A stretch of 7,223 nt of DNA, taken from the NCBI GenBank assembly GCA_030602105.1, contig JAUWAK010000056.1, forward strand, positions 1-7,223. The letters run 5' to 3'. This document shows positions 1-6,435 of the stretch, one piece after another. The notes below the pieces were generated by a model. It made no database searches. It saw nothing but the letters and a program-made list of their open reading frames with translations, and was not told the DNA's origin. Source of the DNA: Candidatus Aerophobota bacterium (GTDB lineage Bacteria > Aerophobota > Aerophobia > Aerophobales > AE-B3A). The position numbers and the translations under genes are program-made. Every line of letters starts with the position of its first letter. Position 1 is the first letter of the stretch.

Positions 1-1366
1 CTCCCTGCTCTCCTTCTCTAAGATCGTACTCCTTTTCCAATTCGGGATTAACGGAGTGAACCTGAATTCCAAGGAGTTTCTCGCTCAGGCTTTCTCCGGT
101 TATCTGAACCAGTTTTTCTGGCTCCTGGCCCGTAGAAAAGGCGATATCCATCTCCTCACCCTTTCTTATCAGGGTTAAGGTGATCTCCTCACCGATCTCT
201 GTCTTAAGAATTTCCTCCTTTAAATCCAAACTTGAGTCAACCGGCTTACCATTTACCTTCTGTATAACGTCGCCTGCCTGAATGCCGGCCCTATCGGCGG
301 GGCTCCCTTCTACTACATCTGCCACCAGAATACCTTTATCTACTCCAAATTTCTCGGCGAGCTCCGGAGTAAGCTCCTGCATATAGATACCAATCCAGGG
401 GCGTCTGATCTCACCATAGCGAACCAGACTGTCCAGGAGCCTCTTAGCTCTATCTACGGGGATAGCAAAACCGATGCCAATGGACCCACCCGAGGTGCTC
501 AAGATAGCCGTGTTGATTCCAACAATTTCCCCATAGATGTTAATCAGGGGTCCCCCACTGTTACCAGGATTAATAGAGGCGTCGGTCTGGATGAGACCTG
601 TGTAAGTCGTCGCCGTTCTTCTTCCTCTTCCGGCCTGTATGGTCCTGTCGGTAGCGCTAATCACCCCTACAGTAACAGTAGGCGCATACTCTTTCTTTAG
701 CTGAGAAAGTGTCGCTCCAAAGGGATAGCCCAAGGCAATGACCCACTCTCCCACCTTAAGATTCTCGGAATGCCCCAAAGTTACTGCTGGCAGATCTTGG
801 GCCTCAACCTTGAGCACACCAATATCTGATTCCTCATGGGCTTCCAAAAGCTCTACTTTGAGCTCCCGGCCTTCAGGCAGCGTCACCCAGAGATCGTCTT
901 TGTCCAACTGACGAATAACATGCGCATTGGTAAGGATATAACCATCACTACTGATAATCATCCCGGAGCCCACAGGCTGCCTTTCCCTCTGTTCTCTCCG
1001 AGGAAACTGTTCAAAGAATCGCCTGAAGAAATCTTCAAAATCTTCAAAAGGCTCCCGAAAGAACTGGCTCCCCCGGCCATATGCAGGAGTTTCCACCCGA
1101 ATTCTACCACTAATACCTACTACTGCCGGAGTCACCCTCTCCACTGCCGCGATGATCTTCCCCTGAAGGCTCTCAGGATCAATGGGATGAGACTCCGCGC
1201 TTTCCCCATAAATAGGCCCTTCTAGACCCTTCACCTCAGAAAACGAGGTTCCTCCCACGAGAAAGCCCGTAGCTAGAGCAGCTGAAAGAGCCGCCACCAC
1301 AGCTAGAACAAGAACCTTTTTTTTGTGACCTCCGAGATATCTCGAATTAGTAACTTTCCTGGACAT
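1..1366 (-). CDS. HtrA/DegP-family periplasmic serine protease, 3' end cut by the window
   Basis: Trypsin-like Do/HtrA protease, expected to degrade or chaperone misfolded envelope proteins while anchored to the inner membrane. I translated the frame directly; it stays open for 455 residues to the window edge. Residues 18-40 form one hydrophobic signal-anchor after a basic N-terminus. The protease domain carries the full triad: His149 in TNAHVI, Asp181 in SDIGVLKV, Ser270 in GNSGGPL. A linker near residue 316 leads into a PDZ domain (about 325-405, with RAGIQAGDVIQKVNGKP), and a second PDZ-like segment begins near residue 430. Perhaps 40-80 residues are missing. The start is chosen because AAGGAGGG lies at 1372-1379, five bases upstream of ATG. 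It follows mutM by 41 nt, so co-transcription is likely. The Asp-Ser distance (89) exceeds that of E. coli DegP (75) because of extra residues after GYPFG. MucD, DegP and DegQ are equally possible names. Confidence 0.95.
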   Translation of the reverse strand, partial: MSRKVTNSRYLGGHKKKVLVLAVVAALSAALATGFLVGGTSFSEVKGLEGPIYGESAESHPIDPESLQGKIIAAVERVTPAVVGISGRIRVETPAYGRGSQFFREPFEDFEDFFRRFFEQFPRREQRERQPVGSGMIISSDGYILTNAHVIRQLDKDDLWVTLPEGRELKVELLEAHEESDIGVLKVEAQDLPAVTLGHSENLKVGEWVIALGYPFGATLSQLKKEYAPTVTVGVISATDRTIQAGRGRRTATTYTGLIQTDASINPGNSGGPLINIYGEIVGINTAILSTSGGSIGIGFAIPVDRAKRLLDSLVRYGEIRRPWIGIYMQELTPELAEKFGVDKGILVADVVEGSPADRAGIQAGDVIQKVNGKPVDSSLDLKEEILKTEIGEEITLTLIRKGEEMDIAFSTGQEPEKLVQITGESLSEKLLGIQVHSVNPELEKEYDLREGEQG

Positions 1367-1371
1367 GAAAA

Positions 1372-1379
1372 CCCTCCTT
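1372..1379 (-). promoter_or_regulatory. Ribosome binding site of htrA
   Basis: AAGGAGGG on the minus strand, five bases before the ATG at 1366. It fixes the htrA start and lies inside the 41-nt gap after mutM. Confidence 0.75.
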
Positions 1380-1407
1380 CGCATTCCGAATTATTGTAGA
1401 GCTTCTT

Positions 1408-2232
1408 TCATTTCTGACACCGTGGGCAAAAGTAAGTCCCTCTTCCCCCCACTTCCATTCTTTCTATAACGTGTCCGCAGCGAGGGCAATTCGAACCTGC
1501 CCGCCCGTAAACTCTGAGGTGAGGCTCATAATTACCCTGTCTGCCAACCAGATCAACATAGCTCTTGATTGATGAACCGCGGTATGAAATGGCTTCCCGT
1601 AGAACATTTAAGAGGTTATGGTAGAGCTTCTCTATTTCTCCCTCAAGTAAGGACGAAGGACTGCGGGTGGGGTGAATCCCGGAAAGGAAAAGAGCCTCCT
1701 GCGCATACACGTTCCCGACCCCCGCAATGAAGCTCTGATCCATCAGAAGTGTCTTGATTTTGCCCTTTTTATCCTTGAGAAGCTGCTTGAACTTCTCCAG
1801 AGTAAAGTCCGTCTCCAGGGGCTCTGGACCCAGATTCGCCAGAGTCGGAACCACTTCTTCAAATCTCTCATCGGGAACGAACCACAAGCCGCCAAAACCA
1901 CGTATGTCCGTGAAGCTGAGCTGAGCATCGTTCTCCAGGAGAAAAACCACCCGGCTGTAGTCAATTTCCTCCCCGGCCTTGGAATAGATTAGCCTTCCGG
2001 TCATGCCAAGGTGCAGAACCAGGGCGTCCTCCGAATCTAGGCCAACGATGAGGTATTTTCCCCTGCGATGGATCTCATCAAGCACTTTTCTTTCCATTTT
2101 CTGAATGAATTCTCGAGGAGAGGGAACCTTCACCGATTTCTCATTCTTTATGATCACCCTCTCTATTATTTTGCCCCGAACTTTTTCCTCCAGATCTCTC
2201 CTGATGGTTTCTACTTCTGGCAGCTCCGGCAT
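1408..2232 (-). CDS. mutM: Formamidopyrimidine-DNA glycosylase (Fpg/MutM)
   Basis: Base-excision repair enzyme that removes 8-oxoguanine and ring-opened purines, then cleaves the abasic site by beta/delta-elimination. The 274-residue length is typical of the family. The N-terminus MPELPEVET gives the Schiff-base Pro2 and the general acid Glu3. Lys59 in HRRGKYL matches the conserved catalytic-region lysine. HLGMTG (74-79, Met77), Arg111 and Phe113 fit the base-void-filling triad. The helix-two-turn-helix is around 167-190 (FIAGVGNVYAQEAL). A C-terminal zinc finger has Cys249, Cys252, Cys269 and Cys272, with Arg264 in the beta-hairpin equivalent to E. coli Arg258. All key residues are present, so it should be active; the zinc finger and PELPE start favour Fpg over Nei. 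AGGTGG lies eight bases before the ATG. It is the first gene after a promoter and shares a likely transcript with htrA. Confidence 0.97.
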   Translation of the reverse strand: MPELPEVETIRRDLEEKVRGKIIERVIIKNEKSVKVPSPREFIQKMERKVLDEIHRRGKYLIVGLDSEDALVLHLGMTGRLIYSKAGEEIDYSRVVFLLENDAQLSFTDIRGFGGLWFVPDERFEEVVPTLANLGPEPLETDFTLEKFKQLLKDKKGKIKTLLMDQSFIAGVGNVYAQEALFLSGIHPTRSPSSLLEGEIEKLYHNLLNVLREAISYRGSSIKSYVDLVGRQGNYEPHLRVYGRAGSNCPRCGHVIERMEVGGRGTYFCPRCQK

Positions 2233-2309
2233 TTATTTCCACCTTTTCCCTCGCCTTAGACAACAGTAGCCCCGATGCCCGAGGGCCTCTCTTGAAACCC
2301 TTCATCGGT

Positions 2310-2337
2310 ATTATATTAGATAGAAAAAAAAGAGCAA
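2310..2337 (-). promoter_or_regulatory. Probable sigma70-type promoter of mutM-htrA
   Basis: On the minus strand a perfect -10 TATAAT lies at 2315-2310. A weak -35, TTGCTC, lies at 2337-2332 with a 16-nt spacer made largely of the T-tract of the preceding terminator. The predicted transcript starts about 70 nt before mutM. The -10 is strong and the -35 poor, so this is a pattern call only. Confidence 0.5.
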
Positions 2338-2351
2338 CCACGGGGTGCGGT
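2324..2351 (-). terminator. Possible rho-independent terminator of the sigma operon
   Basis: On the minus strand ACCGC (2351-2347), loop ACCCC, GTGGT (2341-2337) form a five-pair stem with one G-U pair. A short linker then leads to eight consecutive Ts (2331-2324). It lies about 60 nt after the rseB-like stop codon. The stem is short, so efficiency is uncertain, but position and T-tract fit a terminator. Confidence 0.4.
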
Positions 2352-2412
2352 ACCTGTCCCATGGGCTCAAAGTTGTGCAAAGCTCTTGAGAGCGTCTTCT
2401 GGGGAGCCGATC

Positions 2413-3435
2413 TTACTTAACGGACTCGGCTATTCTGCTAAGTTCCTTCTTTAATATGTCCCCCATTAGAATGAAAGTCATTCCGCTCTTGTTCCAAACA
2501 AGGGTCTTTTCATCCTCTCTTGCTCTAAGCTTGCCCTCCAAATTTCCAAACCTTAGTTTTTCGAAGCTTCTCATCTTGATATTAACCCTGGGTCTTTGAA
2601 AGAAACAAATCACCCCCAGGCCATCGGTGTAGGTTAGTTTTACCGTCTTCCCCTCATCTAAGAGACCCACCCTCCGCAGAATATAGCCACGAGGTAGATA
2701 CTCAGGCACCCTGAGATGGTATTCTACAACTCTCCGAGCCTCATCCAGGGTGTAGGAATGATGAGACAAGACAGCTTTTCTTTCTCCCCGTATCCGTCGA
2801 ACACTCTGGTAGACCCTTTTTCTGAACACTTCTTTCCTCAAACTAAAGGGAATAAAGGAAGAGGAGACGATCAGTTTCCCTTCCGCGTTGTATCTCTGTT
2901 TTTTCAGGGGAAAATAGGTTTTCTTATCTATCCAGATGTCGAGTCGAGGATTGCCCGGAGACTTCGGGATGACAGAGATAACGTAGGATGGCCTACCCAA
3001 GATGAATTCATCCCCATGCCGGGAGATCGTATAGTTGGCGGCTAGTAGATCAAGGTTCTCCCGTCGCTCCAGCTTGCTAGGGCCCGAATTCAAAGAGGGA
3101 TAAACTCTCAGCTTCTTCTTATGGGGTATATAGTCCTTGCGGGAGCTGCCGTCATCAAGAATCATCCTTCCTTTGAGCCCGGAAGGAGATACATACAGAA
3201 GGTAACTAAAATCTGGTCCCAAACGGATGAAGCGCGCGGTAAGGACGGAGTCCTCCTGACGTGTGTGAAACTCAGCCCTTTTGATGCCTTCAAGATCAAG
3301 CTGAAATTGAGCCTCCAGGGACCGACCGAGGATCTCATGAGGCTCAATCCCCCATGTCGGGGAAACCCACCCCAGTGTGCAAAAAAAGAAAACGAACAGA
3401 CTCAAAAAGACAATTTGGTGAGACTTGAAGTTCAT
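2413..3435 (-). CDS. RseB/MucB-like periplasmic regulator of the ECF sigma system
   Basis: A 340-residue exported protein, likely the periplasmic partner that binds the anti-sigma factor and senses envelope damage, as RseB/MucB does. Residues 1-29 form a signal peptide (NFKSHQ, a hydrophobic core with FVFFF, then PTWG). Residues about 30-205 resemble the LolA-like N-terminal domain of the MucB/RseB family. After a basic linker, residues 228-338 match the smaller C-terminal domain, including YTDGLGVICFFQRP, which corresponds to the YSDGL(x)SVFVE-type strand of RseB. I prefer ATG 3435 to the in-frame ATG at 3465: AAGGA at 3442-3446 sits six bases upstream, the signal peptide begins there, and 3465 would overlap the anti-sigma gene by 14 nt. 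The gap to that gene is 16 nt. The family is inferred from domain pattern and gene order; an outer-membrane lipoprotein-sorting-like protein is the alternative. Confidence 0.8.
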   Translation of the reverse strand: MNFKSHQIVFLSLFVFFFCTLGWVSPTWGIEPHEILGRSLEAQFQLDLEGIKRAEFHTRQEDSVLTARFIRLGPDFSYLLYVSPSGLKGRMILDDGSSRKDYIPHKKKLRVYPSLNSGPSKLERRENLDLLAANYTISRHGDEFILGRPSYVISVIPKSPGNPRLDIWIDKKTYFPLKKQRYNAEGKLIVSSSFIPFSLRKEVFRKRVYQSVRRIRGERKAVLSHHSYTLDEARRVVEYHLRVPEYLPRGYILRRVGLLDEGKTVKLTYTDGLGVICFFQRPRVNIKMRSFEKLRFGNLEGKLRAREDEKTLVWNKSGMTFILMGDILKKELSRIAESVK

Positions 3436-3451
3436 GAGAAATCCTTTCTCT

Positions 3452-3922
3452 CTATTCCCTCTCATCAGAGATTGGGAGAATTAGCTCATCGGTCAAAGGA
3501 ATCATCTGCCTGGATTGAAGGTATTCCTCGTCGAAGGCCCTCAGGGTTATCTCAGGAACTGAGAGCGATCTCCAAAGGTAGAATGAAGATCCAAACACAG
3601 CCAAAAGAATAGCCACAGTAGCAGCTAGTCTTCTCAAGCGCAGCATAGGAAATACTGGCCAGAGGTATCTTACCCGGAAAAGCCCCTCCCCAGGAGCTTT
3701 TTCCTTCTGGGAAAGACGATGGTAAAGACCCTCGTAAAATGCAGGACGAGGCTTCTCCATCGGTATCTTCTGAACCAGGCTGTGCATTCTCTCTAGCTGC
3801 CGAAGAATATGGCCACAGGAAGAACAATCCTCAAGATGCCTTTCCAGCTCTAGTTTCTCCTTATCCCCAAGAGCCTGGTCCATATAAGGAGAAAGCTTTT
3901 TCTTTGCTCTCCTGCAGTTCAT
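3452..3922 (-). CDS. Zinc-binding (ZAS-type) membrane anti-sigma factor
   Basis: Single-pass inner-membrane anti-sigma factor, 156 residues, expected to hold the adjacent sigma factor inactive. The cytoplasmic N-terminus has the zf-HC2/ZAS signature: Cys3, then His29-x3-Cys33-x2-Cys36 within ERHLEDCSSC. A basic stretch precedes the transmembrane helix at about 98-116 (LAATVAILLAVFGSSFYLW), leaving a periplasmic tail of about 40 residues. That tail would be the target of regulated proteolysis and of RseB-like binding, by analogy with RseA/MucA. RseA itself usually lacks the zinc motif, so this is a hybrid of ZAS architecture with an RseB partner. The start is supported by GGGAGG a few bases before ATG 3922. 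It lies 19 nt after the sigma gene and 16 nt before the rseB-like gene, so the three are clearly an operon. Confidence 0.9.
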   Translation of the reverse strand: MNCRRAKKKLSPYMDQALGDKEKLELERHLEDCSSCGHILRQLERMHSLVQKIPMEKPRPAFYEGLYHRLSQKEKAPGEGLFRVRYLWPVFPMLRLRRLAATVAILLAVFGSSFYLWRSLSVPEITLRAFDEEYLQSRQMIPLTDELILPISDERE

Positions 3923-3941
3923 TCTTTCCTCCCAATAGTCT

Positions 3942-4529
3942 CTAAAGCCCTTCGCTCAGGTATATCTCAAGCTTTTGGCGAAGAGCCTCTCTTGCCCGGC
4001 ATAGTCTCGACTTTATGGTCCCTTCAGAACATCGCAAAACCTTTGCCAGTTCCCTGTAGGACAGGTCCTCAAATTCCCTTAGAATAAAGGTCATCTTCAA
4101 AACGCCAGGGAGAGAATCAATGGCAGACTTAATCTTTGTGGTGAGCTCCTTTTTCTCCAAAGTCTTCTGGGGAGAAAAAGATTCATCCTCTAGCTGCGGG
4201 GTACCGGGATTGCTCCCCACATTGGCTACCTCCCAAGAAGGAATAAGCACCTTCGGCTCCTCTTTTCTTTTTCTTTGAGCGTTAAAACAAACATTGATAG
4301 TGATGCGATAAAGCCAGGTGGAAAAACGGCATTCTTTCTTAAAGCCGTCAAGAAAACGGTACACGCGCAGGAAGACTTCCTGAGAAATATCCTCCGCTAG
4401 ATTTCTATCCCTTACTGTCCTGCAGGCTATGTTGAAGATACGAGGGGAGTGTCTTTCTACCAGAATGCGAAAACTATCCTCGTCTCCTGATCTGAACCTA
4501 TCCACCAGCTCTTCATCGGAAGGTTTCAT
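3942..4529 (-). CDS. ECF-family (sigma-24/RpoE-like) RNA polymerase sigma factor
   Basis: Alternative sigma factor of 195 residues with only regions 2 and 4, as in the extracytoplasmic-function class. Region 2 spans about 20-90 and includes the core-binding and -10-recognition block AEDISQEVFLRVYRF (46-60) and FSTWLYRITINVCFN (69-83). After a variable linker (about 90-125), region 4 (130-192) has the LPGVLKMTFILREFEDLSY block and a helix-turn-helix around 155-178 (LAKVLRCSEGTIKSRLCRAR) that should read the -35. GGAGAAGG at 4536-4543 precedes the ATG. It is followed at 19 nt by its anti-sigma gene. The family match to RpoE/AlgU/SigW-type factors is strong; rpoE or algU would be a guess by context. 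A sigmaE-like promoter 400 nt upstream suggests autoregulation. Confidence 0.96.
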   Translation of the reverse strand: MKPSDEELVDRFRSGDEDSFRILVERHSPRIFNIACRTVRDRNLAEDISQEVFLRVYRFLDGFKKECRFSTWLYRITINVCFNAQRKRKEEPKVLIPSWEVANVGSNPGTPQLEDESFSPQKTLEKKELTTKIKSAIDSLPGVLKMTFILREFEDLSYRELAKVLRCSEGTIKSRLCRAREALRQKLEIYLSEGL

Positions 4530-4558
4530 AAACTGCCTTCTCCGCTATCATGCCTCTC

Positions 4559-4879
4559 TTAGATGAGCCCGAGACAAAATCTCTTCCCAGCCTGCGGCAC
4601 GGAGCTATCCCGATTATAGCATTTATTCAAAAGGAGAAAAGGGACAATCTTCTCCCCAATACCACCAGTGTCCATACACAGGAGGGAACGGGATAGCTTT
4701 CGCGGAGAAGTTCCCGCAGCTCTCTTTCTTTCCGTAGGAGCTGGCGATAAAGATGGCGGGTTTCCGCGTACTCTTTCCTCAATACTCGGTTTATGCTTAG
4801 TATCCAGGGCAAGGGATGAAGACACTCCTGTAAGAAGCAGTATTCCACCAAGAAGCGCTGCTAGCCATCTTTTTCTCAC
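4559..4879 (-). CDS. Small exported protein of unknown function, possibly frameshifted
   Basis: Begins with GTG at 4879, four bases after a near-perfect Shine-Dalgarno, AAGGAGGTG (4892-4884). The first 24 residues are a convincing signal peptide: MRKRW, hydrophobic core LAALLGGILLLTGV, then SSSLA. The uninterrupted frame runs 106 residues, but after about residue 35 it becomes proline- and serine-rich and ends across a TATAAT box. The +1 frame over 4779-4696 instead encodes a charged amphipathic helix (YRQLLRKERELRELLRES), which looks far more protein-like, and it stops at 4627 just before that box. Removing one A from the run at 4774-4776 joins the signal peptide to this helix, giving an 83-residue exported protein. 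The gene heads the sigma operon, 29 nt before it if read to 4559. A ZraP/CpxP-like periplasmic sensor is a speculation from shape only; no family is recognised. Confidence 0.5.
   Translation of the reverse strand: MRKRWLAALLGGILLLTGVSSSLALDTKHKPSIEERVRGNPPSLSPAPTERKRAAGTSPRKLSRSLLCMDTGGIGEKIVPFLLLNKCYNRDSSVPQAGKRFCLGLI
4613..4621 (-). promoter_or_regulatory. Possible extended -10 promoter for the sigma gene
   Basis: On the minus strand TGCTATAAT (4621-4613) is a perfect extended -10 element. No good -35 sits 16-18 nt upstream (TTTTCT at best), which extended -10 promoters tolerate. Transcription would begin about 75 nt before the sigma ATG and could supply basal expression independent of the sigmaE-type promoter farther upstream. 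Confidence 0.4.
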
Positions 4880-4883
4880 TCAG

Positions 4884-4892
4884 CACCTCCTT
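4884..4892 (-). promoter_or_regulatory. Shine-Dalgarno deciding the GTG start of the small exported gene
   Basis: AAGGAGGTG on the minus strand, four bases before GTG 4879. It is an almost full anti-16S match, and it argues that the signal-peptide frame is really translated although the start is not ATG. Confidence 0.75.
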
Positions 4893-4930
4893 TCTTGCTC
4901 TTAGCTTTCAGGATCACTACCTCATCATAT

Positions 4931-4958
4931 TTAGACACTGGAAATTGGGAAATGTTCC
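4931..4958 (-). promoter_or_regulatory. SigmaE/ECF-type promoter driving the sigma operon
   Basis: Minus strand: -35 GGAACAT (4958-4952), 16-nt spacer, -10 TCTAA (4935-4931, preceded by GTG). This closely fits the published sigmaE/AlgU consensus (GGAACTT, about 16 nt, TCTRA). It lies about 50 nt before the small exported gene and 400 nt before the sigma gene, where an autoregulatory promoter would be expected. No comparably good match was found upstream of mutM or the DUF362 gene. Confidence 0.65.
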
Positions 4959-5011
4959 CTTGACGGGAGAAACTGCAGGCAGGTAAATCTGTGGGATGAG
5001 ATCGAACGTAT

Positions 5012-6163
5012 CTATCTTCTTTGCAATCGGCGGGCAATCCACGAGCGCTTCAGCTCAATGGCCCCCTCAGGACAGAACTCATGACAAGTGAAACACTGAA
5101 TGCATTCCTTGTAGTCAATGAGAGGTAAGGGATTCAGCTTGATAGCTCCTACGGGGCATTTTTCCTCACACAGGCCGCATCGGGAACATCTGGACTCACT
5201 AATTTGAGGGAAGACTCTAAAAATACTTATGCCCAGGGGGGTAAGTAGCCGACGCAGCGAGCGAACGGCAGAGCTTCGGTAAAGAACTGGCTTCTTGAAA
5301 TCTCTCTTTATGAGGCTCTTCAGCTCTTCCCCTACTGTCCTCACTTCTTCCAGCTCCTGGGGTCCTATCCCACGCTCCATAGCGTCTACCGAGGTGAGGA
5401 TTTCCTCGGGCCTAAAACCGGTGAGCTGCGAAGCCACCACATCCAGGGATACACAGTCAAAGGAGGCAAGAAGGACCCCTATATTAGTGGGGTCCCCGGC
5501 TGAAGGGCCCTCCCCCTCCATAGCTACCACTGCGTCCATGAGCGCCAGTCTTGGTCTACAAACTGAATAGATGTCCACCACCGCCTCGGCAAATTCCTTT
5601 TCCTTACCCAGTCGGTGAGCCTTAAAACGATCAGCCGAGGGTACACATCCAAAGAAATTCTTTACTGCCCCGGTGAGAAAGGTGAGTTCATGGGTTTTAA
5701 GCTTCGGCAGAGAAACCACAACGTCAGCCTCGAGTACTGGCTTGGCCAAGTTGATTTCGGTAAGTCTTTTGGCCCCCGGGACCTGGAGTCTTCTATATCC
5801 GTGATGGGTGAAGTTAACTATCTCGCCTCCTTCCTTTTCCACAACTTCCCGAATGCCGCCCACATCAAAGGCATCTCCTCGCTGAAGATCTGATCCCATC
5901 CCTCCAGTGGAGGAGGCGTCTCCCACCCAGATGACAGCTTCCTTTTCTCTGAGGAGCCTTACCATTGCTCCCACCAGCGAAGGATGAGTAATAATGGCCT
6001 TTTCAGGGGAGGAAGCGGAAAGAAGGTTTATTTTGAGGAGAACCCTGTCCCCCGGTCTTATGAGCTTCTCTATCCCTCCAATGAGATGCATCGCTTTCCT
6101 TACAGAATCATAAACTCTCTGAGGTTCGTAATCCTTACATCTTACCAGTGAAACGAGAGGCAT
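5012..6163 (-). CDS. DUF362 protein fused to a C-terminal 2x[4Fe-4S] ferredoxin domain
   Basis: Cytoplasmic iron-sulfur protein of 383 residues; its biochemical role is unknown. Residues about 35-240 form the DUF362 domain, with PGDRVLLKIN, VGDASSTGG (80-88) and SLPKLKTHELTFLTGAVKN (151-169). The C-terminus carries two ferredoxin motifs: Cys326/329/332/336 (CSRCGLCEEKCP) and Cys354/357/360/364 (CIQCFTCHEFCP), each with CP and a following GAI. Eight ligands suggest two low-potential clusters and an electron-transfer role. No signal peptide or membrane helix is seen. GAGG lies nine bases before the ATG. The gene follows the tRNA-Arg terminator and ends 132 nt before the next gene with no clear terminator between, so partial read-through into the sigma operon is possible. 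The family is well recognised, the function is not. Confidence 0.93.
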   Translation of the reverse strand: MPLVSLVRCKDYEPQRVYDSVRKAMHLIGGIEKLIRPGDRVLLKINLLSASSPEKAIITHPSLVGAMVRLLREKEAVIWVGDASSTGGMGSDLQRGDAFDVGGIREVVEKEGGEIVNFTHHGYRRLQVPGAKRLTEINLAKPVLEADVVVSLPKLKTHELTFLTGAVKNFFGCVPSADRFKAHRLGKEKEFAEAVVDIYSVCRPRLALMDAVVAMEGEGPSAGDPTNIGVLLASFDCVSLDVVASQLTGFRPEEILTSVDAMERGIGPQELEEVRTVGEELKSLIKRDFKKPVLYRSSAVRSLRRLLTPLGISIFRVFPQISESRCSRCGLCEEKCPVGAIKLNPLPLIDYKECIQCFTCHEFCPEGAIELKRSWIARRLQRR

Positions 6164-6285
6164 AGTGGTAAACCTCGGTTTGGCTTATTCTGACGATGAC
6201 TTAATGGCACGACTAAAAGTGCCGGGAAGGTAAAGAGACCACGGATGAAAAAGGATCTATGTCTCGCTTTGAACAAGTAAAACAG
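6164..6285 (-). other. Leader region of the DUF362 gene
   Basis: This stretch has no gene on either strand. It contains a five-pair inverted repeat (GGCAC, 8-nt loop, GTGCC) at 6206-6223, without a following T-tract. I found no convincing promoter, so the DUF362 start site is unassigned. Confidence 0.4.
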
Positions 6286-6308
6286 CCAGAGTCTTTCCGA
6301 GACCCTGG
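6270..6308 (-). terminator. Rho-independent terminator after tRNA-Arg
   Basis: On the minus strand CCAGGGTC (6308-6301) pairs with GACTCTGG (6293-6286) over eight base pairs, one of them G-U, around the 7-nt loop TCGGAAA. A T-rich tail (CTGTTTTACTTGTT) follows. It lies about 50 nt downstream of the tRNA 3' end and just upstream of the DUF362 leader, so it should end the tRNA transcript. Confidence 0.6.
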
Positions 6309-6359
6309 ATAGAACGGCCGGAAGAACGATTCACAGGGCTAGACTATTGTCTACAAATG

Positions 6360-6435
6360 TGGTGCGCCTGGCAGGATTCGAACCTGCGACCTTCGGCTCC
6401 GGAGGCCGACGTTCTATCCACTGAACTACAGGCGC
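6360..6435 (-). tRNA. tRNA-Arg, anticodon CCG (reads CGG), with encoded CCA
   Basis: Full cloverleaf on the minus strand. Acceptor GCGCCTG pairs with CAGGCGC; the D-stem is GTTC/GAAC. The anticodon stem TCGGC/GCCGA encloses the loop CTCCGGA, giving anticodon CCG at 6402-6400. The T-stem GCAGG/CCTGC encloses TTCGAAT. Discriminator A is followed by a genomically encoded CCA. The length is 76 nt. All stems are perfect, so the gene should be functional. Confidence 0.97.

Noticed and set aside
836..1225. Plus-strand open frame of 129 codons opposite htrA
   Set aside because: It is the antisense of a clear protease domain, has no ribosome site and shows no protein-like pattern.
2352..2368. GGGACAGGTACC and the CCCATGGG palindrome between rseB and mutM, resembling ends seen beside REP-type elements
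   Set aside because: There is only one short copy in the window and no transposase; a resemblance from memory is not enough to call a mobile element.
2382..2393. Inverted repeat GCTCT-CA-AGAGC after the rseB-like gene as terminator
   Set aside because: It has a five-pair stem, a two-base loop and only three Ts; the site at 2324-2351 is the better candidate.
6340..6353. Perfect inverted repeat TAGAC-AATA-GTCTA just after tRNA-Arg
   Set aside because: It is AT-rich with no T-tract; the stronger terminator is 30 nt farther on. It may only be a short spacer hairpin.
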